In this document: in pieces, positions 7,624 to 15,474 of the stretch
How the letters are laid out: every line of letters begins with the position of its first letter
Position numbering within the stretch: position 1 is the stretch's first letter
From: JABFSS01 sp964497975
GTDB lineage: Bacteria; Patescibacteriota; Gracilibacteria; Peribacterales; Peribacteraceae
Direction: 5' to 3'
Assembly: GCA_964497975.1 (NCBI GenBank)
Contig: CAZCFO010000001.1
Location: 372,001 to 436,000, forward strand
Length of the DNA stretch: 64,000 nucleotides
Notes under the pieces: model-generated
Seen by the model: only the letters and a program-made list of their open reading frames with translations
Told to the model about the DNA's origin: nothing
The model's database searches: none
Made by a program: the position numbers and the translations under genes

Positions 7624-8601
7624 TCACTTTGCCTTCCGAACCTGCTCGGCGACCCACGAGTAGGTCTTTTCGATGCCGGTCCTGAGCGGCTGCGACGGCG
7701 ACCAGCCGAGAAGTTTGCGCAGCAAGGTGTTATCGGAGTTGCGGCCGCGGACGCCCTCAGGTCCCGGAACGTTTTTGACCGTAATGGTCTTGCCCGCGAT
7801 CTCAGCGACGAGCTTCGCGAGGTTGTTGATCGAAATCATCTCCTCGGAACCGATGTTCACGGGTCCCTGGTGCTCAGACTCGGTGAAGCGCCGGATGCCT
7901 TCGATGCATTCGTCGATGTAGAGGAACGAGCGCGTCTGATCGCCCTTCCCCCAGACTTCGACCACGCCGCCGTCTGCTGCCTCTGCGACTTTTCGTGATA
8001 ATGCCGCCGGGGCCTTCTCGCGCCCGCCGCGCCACGTGCCCTCGGGGCCGAAGATGTTGTGAAACCGCGCGATGCGCACGGGCAGTCCGCAGTTGCGCTG
8101 GTAGGTGGCGTACAGCCGCTCGCTGAAGAGCTTCTCCCAACCGTATTCGCTGTCGGGATTGGCAGGGTACGCGGAGGATTCCTCGCAGCGGGGATTATTG
8201 GGATCGAGCTGGTTCTCCTTGGGATAGATGCACGCGGAGGAGGAATAGAAGATGCGACGGATGTTCCCCTGCTTCTCGCACACGTCGAGCATGTTGAGGT
8301 TGATCATCGCGGAGTTGTGCATGATCTCGGCGTCGTGCTCGCCGCTGATGAACCCCATGCCGCCCATGTCGGCCGCGAGCTGGTAGATGTCGGAGCATCC
8401 TTTGACCGCTTTTTCGGCGACGGACCGGTCGCGGAGGTCCCCGACGATGAAGTCATCGGCGGCGGTCTCGGAGAATTCCGGACGCTTGAGATCGACGCCG
8501 CGCACCGTGAAGCCCTCGGCCTTGAGGCGACGGACAAGATGGCTGCCGATAAACCCGCCTGCCCCGCAGACGAGCACCATGGACTGTTTCGCGGAAGACA
8601 T
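7624..8601 (-). CDS. GDP-mannose 3,5-epimerase-like SDR enzyme
   Basis: 325 residues, extended short-chain dehydrogenase fold. NAD motif GAGGFIGS at 13-20. Hallmarks of GDP-mannose 3,5-epimerase are all present: ADMGGMGFI (77-85), SSSACIYP with the acid/base cysteine C124, YGWEK with Y153 and K157, and WRGGREKAPAA with K196. In plant GME these correspond to the catalytic Cys, Tyr, Lys and Lys. The enzyme should convert GDP-D-mannose to GDP-L-galactose (and GDP-L-gulose), giving an L-hexose donor for the glycan. Related epimerases on GDP-heptose are an alternative substrate, notable beside the heptose operon. Start ATG 8601 has TAGAAT 6 bases upstream. Confidence 0.82.
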   Translation of the reverse strand: MSSAKQSMVLVCGAGGFIGSHLVRRLKAEGFTVRGVDLKRPEFSETAADDFIVGDLRDRSVAEKAVKGCSDIYQLAADMGGMGFISGEHDAEIMHNSAMINLNMLDVCEKQGNIRRIFYSSSACIYPKENQLDPNNPRCEESSAYPANPDSEYGWEKLFSERLYATYQRNCGLPVRIARFHNIFGPEGTWRGGREKAPAALSRKVAEAADGGVVEVWGKGDQTRSFLYIDECIEGIRRFTESEHQGPVNIGSEEMISINNLAKLVAEIAGKTITVKNVPGPEGVRGRNSDNTLLRKLLGWSPSQPLRTGIEKTYSWVAEQVRKAK

Positions 8602-8607
8602 GCCAAG

Positions 8608-8613
8608 ATTCTA
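8608..8613 (-). promoter_or_regulatory. Leaderless-type -10 TAGAAT for the epimerase
   Basis: TAGAAT, 6 bases, ATG (8601). Confidence 0.5.
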
Positions 8614-8685
8614 CCGTCGGTAGTCATCATGAACCAGTTCAAAGAACAGGAATACTCGCCGTATTTTTCAGTTTTAGTGAATAGC

Positions 8686-8730
8686 CTGTCCCGAGTAGCT
8701 CGTTGCCGAGCGACGAGCGTTACGAGGGAT
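8686..8730. repeat. Variable-stem hairpin repeat (CTACTCGG family)
   Basis: Read on the minus strand: CCTCGTAACG, a 19-base hairpin (stem CTCGTYGC), then CTACTCGGG. The same flanks around a different self-complementary stem occur four times at 29060-29278. It lies between two divergent genes. Confidence 0.7.
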
Positions 8731-8732
8731 GA

Positions 8733-8738
8733 TAGAAT
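8733..8738 (+). promoter_or_regulatory. Leaderless-type -10 TAGAAT that points to an ATA start
   Basis: TAGAAT, 6 bases, then ATA at 8745, in frame with the polysaccharide deacetylase. This spacing is the same as at more than 20 ATG/GTG starts in the window, and so decides the start. Confidence 0.55.
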
Positions 8739-8744
8739 TCCGGC

Positions 8745-9488
8745 ATAGCCCTCCTCTTCACCACCTCCTGGGACGACGGATACCAGCTGGACCTTCGCGT
8801 GTCGGATCTTCTCCGGAAGTTCGGCTTCACAGGAACCTTCTACGTGTGCCCCGCACAGCAACATGGACGGAAAATGCTGACGGAACCGGAACTGCGGATG
8901 CTGGGACTGCAGCACGAACTGGGAGCGCACACACTCACTCATCCGCGGCTCACCCGCATGCTGCCCGAGGACGTCCGCGAGGAGCTGTCGGCAAGCCGGG
9001 AGTGGGTGGAACGCGTCTCCGGGAAACCGTGCACGATGTTCTGCTATCCGTACGGCGACCAGAACGCGAAGGTGCGCGAGCTCGCGGAGCAGGCGGGATT
9101 CACAGCCGCGCGGGGAACGCGGACACTGCAATTTTCGGTCGATGAGCGTTTCGACATGCCGGTGAGCCTGCAGATCTATCCGTTCCCGTGGAGGAAAAAA
9201 GGCGACCTGTTTCAGAAGATCACGGATCCCGTGCCGCATCTGCGGCTGCATGCGAAACGCCTGCGCGAGTTGCATGTGCCGTGGCACGCGCGCCGCGGTT
9301 GGCTGCCCCTGGCCAAAAATCTTTTCACCCATGCGCTCAACTCCCAGAAGACGTTCTTCCACCTCTTCGGGCACAGCCACGAACTCGAACTCTACGGGAT
9401 GTGGCACGACCTGGAACGGTTCCTCGCGTTTGTGGCGGAGCACCGGTCGCAGATCCGGCCGGTTCCCAACAGCGCGCTCAGTGGATGA
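8745..9488 (+). CDS. Polysaccharide deacetylase (NodB-like, CE4), probable AUA start
   Basis: 247 residues if started at ATA 8745. The catalytic metal/base motif of CE4 enzymes, T-S-W-D-D-G (D10, D11), sits at residues 7-12, followed by FTGTFYV and the metal-binding HTLTH (H62, H66), then FCYPYGDQN. The first ordinary start codon in frame, GTG 8799, would delete the DDG motif; in-frame TGA-TAG stops lie just upstream of 8739. A TAGAAT box 6 bases before the ATA matches the window's leaderless pattern. CTG at 8787 is the only other near start. Function: removal of N- or O-acetyl groups from a glycan, acting outside or on a lipid-linked intermediate. No signal peptide is seen. It overlaps the converging gene at 9478 by 11 bases. 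Confidence 0.8.
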   Translation: MALLFTTSWDDGYQLDLRVSDLLRKFGFTGTFYVCPAQQHGRKMLTEPELRMLGLQHELGAHTLTHPRLTRMLPEDVREELSASREWVERVSGKPCTMFCYPYGDQNAKVRELAEQAGFTAARGTRTLQFSVDERFDMPVSLQIYPFPWRKKGDLFQKITDPVPHLRLHAKRLRELHVPWHARRGWLPLAKNLFTHALNSQKTFFHLFGHSHELELYGMWHDLERFLAFVAEHRSQIRPVPNSALSG

Positions 9489-10701
9489 CTTTCAGAACGG
9501 CACGGCGCCCGTCAGAAATCACTTTGATAAGGACGGTTTCCTCGGGATTGTCGCGATACCAGTTGATCTGTTCCTTCGTGAGTATTTTTTCCAGAGGCAT
9601 TTCGATGGTGACGCCGGGTTTCGAACGCTGCGAAACCGTCATGTGTGATGTATACATCGCGCCGCTGGTAGCAACCGGCAGCAGCTGGATCTGGCGACGC
9701 TGCGTCATGATTTCATCCATCACCTGTTGCTGGTAATCACCGCGATGGCCTGATGCCCCTCCTTCTATGGGAGGCAGATTACCGGGCGTATAACTGGGGA
9801 AGGGCTTTATTTTGACCAATGACCCTTCCGGGGGGGTAGATCCGCGGACGAACCCCTCGCTCCAGACACCGTCTTCATTGCCCGTCAGAACATGCGTCGC
9901 GGGAGAGAAATCGCGGGACCGGTGATACTGCAAAAACCACGCCAGGTTCTCACTGTCGACCTGTATTTCCATAATGGGACAATGCTGCGGGTTGAACTTG
10001 GGCAGATTCCGGACATTTTCATAGAGATTCACCGCGTGTCGGGTTTTCAGTGCCAGTTCCGATGACAGCGACGGTTCGTGATCCGGCCATTGGTAGATGT
10101 ACGACTGCCTGGAATCCTCTTTCGCAACGGAAAAAACATTGTACCGACCGGCAATTGCGGAATCCGCAACAACCGTCATGTTGTTGCCGGGAATATATTC
10201 CCAGATTGAACAGGAGGTCTCGCGTTGGAACTGCTCCTGGGTGATCCCCATGCAAAGGCAGTAAATCTGGATGGTATTGCCTCGGGCAACATTGAGCAGT
10301 GCTTGGGTAATTTCCTCGGTACTTTTTATTTTGTTTTTCTGCACGGCATATTCCAGTCCCCACTTGCCCACACCGTCGACTCCACCGGACCTCTGCCATG
10401 CATTCACTTGATGAGCGTCGAGAAAATTCGGGAGGTTCATCATTGCGACCTGGCTGAGGAACCCTTTGCAGGCCATCGCACGTTCTTTGCTGATGACGAT
10501 GCTGTCGAGCAAGCCCGATGATCCCTCGTAATCCTGCGGATGCTCGCTGCGGATGATGAACGGTTGCTTGGTTTTTCGGGCACCGGAAAGGGAGCGAAAC
10601 CTCTTCGCGGCGGGTAATCCGCTGCTCTCCACGTAGTCGGCGATGTCCTTCTTCGGCTGAAGAGGACGTTCTGCCAGGAATGCGTCCGGGCGAGCTTCCA
10701 T
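9478..10701 (-). CDS. Uncharacterised 407-residue protein
   Basis: I do not recognise the family with confidence. It is soluble, with no signal peptide. Residues ~47-70 read PFIIRSEHPQDYEGSSGLLDS, which loosely resembles the ATP-binding 'RSS...EDxxxxSFAG' loop of phosphoenolpyruvate synthase / pyruvate phosphate dikinase N-domains; the rest (ADSAIAGRYNVFSV, PATHVLTGNEDGVWSEGFV) could continue an ATP-grasp-like fold, but the His domain of those enzymes is absent. The TTGACA promoter (10711-10738) would place the transcript start about 3 bases before ATG 10701. It is divergent from the coiled-coil/calpain-like operon, which suggests a shared role. Confidence 0.8.
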   Translation of the reverse strand: MEARPDAFLAERPLQPKKDIADYVESSGLPAAKRFRSLSGARKTKQPFIIRSEHPQDYEGSSGLLDSIVISKERAMACKGFLSQVAMMNLPNFLDAHQVNAWQRSGGVDGVGKWGLEYAVQKNKIKSTEEITQALLNVARGNTIQIYCLCMGITQEQFQRETSCSIWEYIPGNNMTVVADSAIAGRYNVFSVAKEDSRQSYIYQWPDHEPSLSSELALKTRHAVNLYENVRNLPKFNPQHCPIMEIQVDSENLAWFLQYHRSRDFSPATHVLTGNEDGVWSEGFVRGSTPPEGSLVKIKPFPSYTPGNLPPIEGGASGHRGDYQQQVMDEIMTQRRQIQLLPVATSGAMYTSHMTVSQRSKPGVTIEMPLEKILTKEQINWYRDNPEETVLIKVISDGRRAVLKVIH

Positions 10702-10710
10702 AGAAGAGCT

Positions 10711-10738
10711 ATTATGAATTATTTTCTATTAATGTCAA
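10711..10738 (-). promoter_or_regulatory. Promoter TTGACA-16-CATAAT
   Basis: Perfect TTGACA (minus strand, 10733-10738), 16-base spacer, CATAAT (10711-10716), then 9 bases to ATG 10701. Predicted near-leaderless transcript. Confidence 0.75.
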
Positions 10739-10771
10739 TTACGGGCAAAGGCCTTGGGAGGGCCATACGGG

Positions 10772-10800
10772 TTCAAAAAATACTGTTTTTGTGCTATTCT
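10772..10800 (+). promoter_or_regulatory. Promoter TTCAAA-17-TGC-TATTCT (extended -10)
   Basis: TTCAAA (10772-10777), 17-base spacer, TATTCT (10795-10800) preceded by TGC. ATG follows after 11 bases. It drives the two-gene operon 10812-13216. Confidence 0.65.
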
Positions 10801-10811
10801 AAGAAGATTCT

Positions 10812-11114
10812 ATGGCAAACAACACACGCACACCCCACCAGGCCTTTCCTCTCTTCCCCGCCAATCTCCGCGAGGATGCCCAGCGGGTGCTGGATCAGCT
10901 GAACGACGAAGACCGTGCCGCGCTGCTCGCAAAGCTCACGGCCATCCACGAGGCCAGCGTGAAGATCGAAAAAGAGCGCACGCGGAATTTTGAAAACGCG
11001 ACGGCGGAACTCCGGACGCTGGAGCGTTCGTACAACGCCGCGGTGCATGCCGAAACTGAGGATGACGAACGCGCGCAGGCCGTGTCGCGCATCGAAGATC
11101 AACTGAATACCTAA
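10812..11114 (+). CDS. Small helical/coiled-coil protein, partner of the calpain-like gene
   Basis: 100 residues, highly charged. From residue ~25 on it is a predicted long amphipathic helix (DEDRAALLAKLTAIHEASVKI and following, rich in Glu/Arg/Ala), consistent with a coiled coil. There is no known domain, signal peptide or membrane span. Its stop lies 8 bases before the calpain-like gene, so the two are co-transcribed; a binding partner or chaperone/inhibitor role is possible but unproven. Confidence 0.75.
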   Translation: MANNTRTPHQAFPLFPANLREDAQRVLDQLNDEDRAALLAKLTAIHEASVKIEKERTRNFENATAELRTLERSYNAAVHAETEDDERAQAVSRIEDQLNT

Positions 11115-11122
11115 ACATCCAC

Positions 11123-13216
11123 ATGCAACACACCCACTCCATTTCCGAACATCGGCTCCTCCGCTTCGTCACCGAAGGCGGACAGGAAGGACAGCGCACG
11201 GAAACCAGCGGCGAAAACCGCGACGTCCCGGATTCCCGATCCGCTGCGCAGAATTTTTACTTGATGCTCGGACGGATGTTCGGCCTCCGCTTTGAAGGAG
11301 GGCAAAACCAGGAGCGCCAGAAAATTCACAAAACCATGGAGCATCTGGAACAGCGGACAATCGAGCAGGATGAACAGGGACAGGAAACCCTGAAGAAACT
11401 GTATGAGGATGCGCGAAGATTTGTTCAAGATGCTGACCCGAATCCCGCGCCCCCGCCCGACGCTCCGCCGGCGCGAGAAGCCCCGGACAATGATCCGGGC
11501 ATGCAGCGGCTCTGGAAGGATTACGCCGTCCTCCGCAGTGCGACGCAGATGGACCAGTCGATGGCGGAGAGTCTCCGTGATGCAACGGAGGATGCGCAAC
11601 TGAAGGCGTGGAGAAGTGTGGAAGCCGGACTGCAGGTCCAATGGGACTTCCTCCGGGTGCATATCCGGACCATGAACGATCCCAGCCGCTCCGGTTCCAT
11701 CCGTGCCGAAGCGGGCGTGGTGGAAAAACAGCACAACGATATCGCCGCGCGGATCCGCGATCTTGAACGGACGATTGCCGACCGTCAGCGGAAAGCCGGG
11801 GTGGAGGAAGTGGATGCGGAATACAAACGCGTGTACGACCGGATCCAGGAACGGGCCACGGCATTTGGAAACAACGCACGCATCACGCGGAACCAGATGA
11901 ACGCCATGAACTGGCGGGAGCGCGGAGTCGCGCGCCTATCCGGCGTGTGGGCGGGCATGGAGAAAACCGCCGCGCAGGACCAGGAATTTTCGGACCGGCT
12001 GACTGCCATGCTGACGCGGCTGGTAAGGGCCAACCGGACGACGGATCTGCCCGGACGGATGAAAGCCATTGACGACATTCGCGGCGAATTCGGGCTCGAT
12101 CGTCCCAGTTACCGCGAGGCGAATGCGGCACTTGCACGAGGAAGCGACCAGCTCCGTCCCATGGATGTGACGACCCGGGTCCGTGAGCGCCCGACGCTTC
12201 AGCCCGGACAGGAGATGTACATCGTGGAGAGTGAGACCGCGTTCGATAAGGGATGGATCGTCCAAAGCCTCGAGGGCAATAAGGTGACGCTCACCAAGAA
12301 CGGCAGGACCGAAACCAGGACAGTCGACCAGGTCTGGCATGCGTCCGAAATCGAATCGGGCCGTGCGATGGAACCCAATGTCCCCCGTCATCCGCTCGCG
12401 TTGCTGCGCAACCGCATGTTCACGATGCTCGAGCGCTACGGCACGCTGAGCAGACCCGAATACGTCCGGCTCTTCGCGACCTTCCTCCGGCAGGCCAATT
12501 ACGTGGGCAACTGTTTCCTGATCTCCTCATTCGAGGCCATCCGCAATTCGCCCGACGCGGAATACATCCTCCGGACGTCGGTGCGGGTCGTTGGCGACGG
12601 TTTTGCCGTGAAGATCCCCCTCGGCAACGCCGACGGAAGAACGTACTCCGTCTCGAGACAGGAAATGCAGGCGGCAAACGGCCGTAACGGCGTCCGGCTC
12701 GATCCCGTCGGCGGCGGAGAGGGATGGCAGGCTCTGGAAGTCGCGTACATGAAAGCATCCACGTGGACAGGCTCAGGCGAGCGGCACCGGTTTTCGGGGG
12801 GCGGACACGGGGATGACGCGATGCGCGTGCTGTTTGGAAACGCCGTGAACGGAGAGAGGACACAAACGGGCAATATCATCAGCAATCCCGTGCTGGTCCA
12901 GCCGTTCTCCCGGAATCAGGCCAGCCGGGCGGCGGCGGAACAATGGCTGAATGCCTACGTGCCGGGGCGCAACCTCGCCGTTGTCGGTACGCCGCGGAAT
13001 TCGGGAGCGGAAAGGACATTCACCCGGCATGGAACGGAATTCTGGTACCGCCACGCATACACGCTTCTGAGTGTGGATCCCTCCGCGCGCCAAGTGACCG
13101 TCGTCAATCCGCACGACACGTCCGTGCACATCCGTCTGACATACGATCAATTCATGGACATCTTCAGTGCCATCGAAAGCGCGAACGTCGATTACAGCCG
13201 GATGTTCCGCACGTGA
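11123..13216 (+). CDS. Calpain-like (C2 family-like) cysteine protease with long coiled-coil N-region
   Basis: 697 residues. Residues ~60-330 are charged and helical (coiled coils, with a Pro/Ala linker PNPAPPPDAPPA near 115). Residues ~365-405 (PGQEMYIVESETAFDKGW and KVTLTKNGRTET) look like a small SH3-like barrel. The C-terminal domain holds a papain-fold triad in calpain order: Cys464 in YVGNCFLISSFEA, His644 in RHAYTLLSV, and Asn662 in VVNPHD. Calpains read GDCW..A/S, GHAYS and RNPWG at these places; the H-to-N spacing here is 18. No signal peptide, so a cytosolic protease or a protein secreted by another route. The calpain link is inference from motifs; other papain-like families remain possible. 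It ends one base before the converging gene at 13217. Confidence 0.8.
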   Translation: MQHTHSISEHRLLRFVTEGGQEGQRTETSGENRDVPDSRSAAQNFYLMLGRMFGLRFEGGQNQERQKIHKTMEHLEQRTIEQDEQGQETLKKLYEDARRFVQDADPNPAPPPDAPPAREAPDNDPGMQRLWKDYAVLRSATQMDQSMAESLRDATEDAQLKAWRSVEAGLQVQWDFLRVHIRTMNDPSRSGSIRAEAGVVEKQHNDIAARIRDLERTIADRQRKAGVEEVDAEYKRVYDRIQERATAFGNNARITRNQMNAMNWRERGVARLSGVWAGMEKTAAQDQEFSDRLTAMLTRLVRANRTTDLPGRMKAIDDIRGEFGLDRPSYREANAALARGSDQLRPMDVTTRVRERPTLQPGQEMYIVESETAFDKGWIVQSLEGNKVTLTKNGRTETRTVDQVWHASEIESGRAMEPNVPRHPLALLRNRMFTMLERYGTLSRPEYVRLFATFLRQANYVGNCFLISSFEAIRNSPDAEYILRTSVRVVGDGFAVKIPLGNADGRTYSVSRQEMQAANGRNGVRLDPVGGGEGWQALEVAYMKASTWTGSGERHRFSGGGHGDDAMRVLFGNAVNGERTQTGNIISNPVLVQPFSRNQASRAAAEQWLNAYVPGRNLAVVGTPRNSGAERTFTRHGTEFWYRHAYTLLSVDPSARQVTVVNPHDTSVHIRLTYDQFMDIFSAIESANVDYSRMFRT

Positions 13217-14083
13217 TCAGCGCCGGATGAGCCTGAGCACGGGCCGCGCGAAGAAATAGATGAACTTCTTCAGCTTTCTCCGTACCTGCTCAAGCTTCAT
13301 CCGCACGCGCCATTGGCCGTACAGATACGGCCGGATCGCGCCTGCCCGGTTCATCCGGTGGCTCGATTCCATCAGCCGGTACGCGCGGTCTTTGCCGCCG
13401 AGCAGTTCCAGGTTGATCTGCGCCTCCGTTCCTTTATGCATGCCCGGCTGCTGGCCGACCATGGGGGGATAGGGATGCTCCTGATGGATGGCGAGCGCGA
13501 ACTTCGTGGCATCAATCACGGGAATCCCCTGCTCGCGGCCGTCCCAGACGAACCAGTTGTCGAAGTACGGACGCACGGCGAACGCCGGCATGTGGCTGAA
13601 CTGCCCCCGCGGGAAGACGAAGTAATCCATCCCGACGATGCGCCACCTGCTCTTGTCCGCGATCGCCCGGACGTCCTGTTCCCAGGACGGCGAGTCGAAA
13701 TCGACGAGCGTCGTGATGTCGCAGCAACGCGTATCGCCGATCATCAGGAAGTTTTTCGCGAAGTCCGAGCAGCGCCGGACGGCATCGGGGAATTCGGGAA
13801 ACAGCATGATGTCGGCGTTCACGTAACAGAAGAGCGGATTCTTCGCCTCGCGCTGGGCATGGTCGAGGAGCTTGTTGATGAGCGGCGTGCCGTACTCGTT
13901 ACGGTACATTTCGGGGAAGTGCCGCAGACCGAACTCGGCCGCGAACTCGGCCACGCCCTCATCGTTGCCGAAGAGGAGGATTTCGGGGGCCGGTTTCATC
14001 TGCATCCAGCTGCGCATCGCATTGCGCTGGATGACGCCGAAGTGCCCGACCATGGGCTTGGGAAGGGTCGCAAACGTAAGCAT
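13217..14083 (-). CDS. Putative GT-A fold glycosyltransferase
   Basis: 288 residues, soluble with a basic C-terminal tail (KKFIYFFARPVLRLIRR) that could touch the membrane. The N-terminal half reads like a GT-A core: EILLFGNDEGVAEFA, then FCYVNADIMLFPEF, where N-A-D is a DxD-like metal site, and later VGMDYFVFPRG. I cannot assign a CAZy family. It is divergent from the methyltransferase-kinase fusion, from which it is separated by only 19 bases; the TATTCT box for this gene (minus strand 14092-14097) overlaps the TAGAAT box of the other. Confidence 0.75.
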   Translation of the reverse strand: MLTFATLPKPMVGHFGVIQRNAMRSWMQMKPAPEILLFGNDEGVAEFAAEFGLRHFPEMYRNEYGTPLINKLLDHAQREAKNPLFCYVNADIMLFPEFPDAVRRCSDFAKNFLMIGDTRCCDITTLVDFDSPSWEQDVRAIADKSRWRIVGMDYFVFPRGQFSHMPAFAVRPYFDNWFVWDGREQGIPVIDATKFALAIHQEHPYPPMVGQQPGMHKGTEAQINLELLGGKDRAYRLMESSHRMNRAGAIRPYLYGQWRVRMKLEQVRRKLKKFIYFFARPVLRLIRR

Positions 14084-14090
14084 CTGGCTG

Positions 14091-14097
14091 TAGAATA
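14091..14097. promoter_or_regulatory. Bidirectional -10: TAGAAT (+) / TATTCT (-)
   Basis: The 7 bases TAGAATA read TAGAAT on the plus strand (6 bases before GTG 14103) and TATTCT on the minus strand (8 bases before ATG 14083, preceded by TGC as an extended -10). One site may fire both divergent genes. Confidence 0.6.
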
Positions 14098-14102
14098 GCA
14101 GT

Positions 14103-15425
14103 GTGCCCCCGATGAGCCAAAAGAACGGCCTGCGGAGCTTCCTTGGACGCTTCGGGGTTATCCGTGCCCTCTACCGGATCTGGAAGCTGCGGGACCGCGT
14201 GACAACGGTTTTCCGGCTGCTGCGGCTTTATGGCGTGATAACAACGATCCGGCTCTACCGGTCGGCGCTGGGCTGCTGGAGAAACGGATCGCCGGTGAAC
14301 GACCGGATCCGCGGGCTGATCCTGCGCATGGGCGAAAAGCAGATGCCCGGCTCCGCGGACGCCCCGGGCTGGCTGTACCACGACTATGCCCTGCCCGAGC
14401 ACGGACTGAAGGCGCACCGGAAGAACACGGATCGCCGGCTGCGGCTGATCAAAAAGCATGTGACGGTCCCGCACGCGAGTGTGCTTGATATCGGCTGCTC
14501 CAGCGGCGGAATGACGACGGGCATGGCGCTTTTGGGAGCCTCGCGCGCGGTGGGCGTCGACTATGATCCCGCCGCCATCGCGATGGGCAACGCGATGAAG
14601 GACAAGTACGGCCTCTGCAACGTCCGCTTCGACTGCGCGGACTTCATGAACTATGAGGTTCCCCAGGCCGACATCATCCTGTGGCTCAGCAACTGGATGT
14701 GGATCGTGAAGGCGCACGGGCTCGATGCCGGCAAGAAGATGATGTTCGATGTGCCGACGAAGGCGGAGACGAGCGTGATGGTGTTCGAGAGCGGCGCGTC
14801 GGACAAGTCCGCGCCCATCGTCGGCACCACGCAGAAGCACATCGAGGAATTCGTCCGCGCCTGGTCGCCGTTCTCGGAGGTGAAGAACATCGGACCGTTC
14901 GACGATCACTGGAGCGCGAAGGGCGAGCAGCCCCGCAACGTGCTCATCTGCAAAAAGCCCGGGCGGCGGTGGGAAGGCTACCAGTCACGGGTGGAACGGA
15001 TCGACGCGTGGACGGTACGCAAGACGTATAAAGAGAAATTCAAGTGGGCCAGGGACTGGGAGATCCGCTGCCTCGAGAAGCTGAAGAACAACGCGCGCTT
15101 CCCCCGTGTCCGCAACCAGGGCGACGGATGGATCGAGCTGAACTGGGCAGGCCATGCCGCGCGCGGGACCGATGATCTTTCGCAGCTCACCACGATCGTG
15201 AAAGACCTGAAGGCGGCCGGCATCGTTCACCGCGATATCCGTCCGGGCAATCTCCTGTGGCAGGAGGGAATGTTGACGCTGGTGGACTTCGGCTGGGCAT
15301 GGATCGGCAATGAAAAGCCGCCGATCGATGCGCCGGACTACTTGGGGGATGGGTTCTATGCTCCTGGCGAGTGGGATGATGCAAAGGCGGCGGAGAAGGT
15401 CAGGGCCGTCATGAGTGGAAAATGA
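14103..15425 (+). CDS. SAM methyltransferase fused to a protein/LPS-kinase-like domain
   Basis: 440 residues. Residues ~110-290 form a class I methyltransferase (motif I VLDIGCSSGG at 127-136, then GVDYDP and FDCADF). Residues ~310-436 are a compact kinase-like domain: HRDIRPGNLL with H376, D378, N383, then LVDFGWAW with the DFG aspartate D395. This resembles the catalytic core of the WaaP/Kdo-kinase and RIO-like families. Together they suggest methylation plus phosphorylation of a glycan end, as in O-antigen chain terminators (WbdD also joins a methyltransferase and a kinase). Start GTG 14103 lies 6 bases after TAGAAT. The last codons (MSGK-stop) lie inside a 7-bp repeat hairpin. Confidence 0.85.
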   Translation: MPPMSQKNGLRSFLGRFGVIRALYRIWKLRDRVTTVFRLLRLYGVITTIRLYRSALGCWRNGSPVNDRIRGLILRMGEKQMPGSADAPGWLYHDYALPEHGLKAHRKNTDRRLRLIKKHVTVPHASVLDIGCSSGGMTTGMALLGASRAVGVDYDPAAIAMGNAMKDKYGLCNVRFDCADFMNYEVPQADIILWLSNWMWIVKAHGLDAGKKMMFDVPTKAETSVMVFESGASDKSAPIVGTTQKHIEEFVRAWSPFSEVKNIGPFDDHWSAKGEQPRNVLICKKPGRRWEGYQSRVERIDAWTVRKTYKEKFKWARDWEIRCLEKLKNNARFPRVRNQGDGWIELNWAGHAARGTDDLSQLTTIVKDLKAAGIVHRDIRPGNLLWQEGMLTLVDFGWAWIGNEKPPIDAPDYLGDGFYAPGEWDDAKAAEKVRAVMSGK

Positions 15426-15474
15426 AAAGTGGAAAATGGAAAATATTTTCCATTTTCAATTTTCCACTTTCCAC
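15415..15474. repeat. Palindromic array of 7-bp units (GTGGAAA type) between convergent genes
   Basis: Left arm: GTGGAAA, ATGAAAA, GTGGAAA, ATGGAAA; right arm is the inverse: TTTCCAT, TTTCAAT, TTTCCAC, TTTCCAC. The centre is AT-rich, so the whole folds as a long hairpin. It encodes the C-termini of both flanking genes (MSGK-stop and QQWKVEN-stop). The same unit recurs inside a gene at 59754-59788. Confidence 0.85.
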
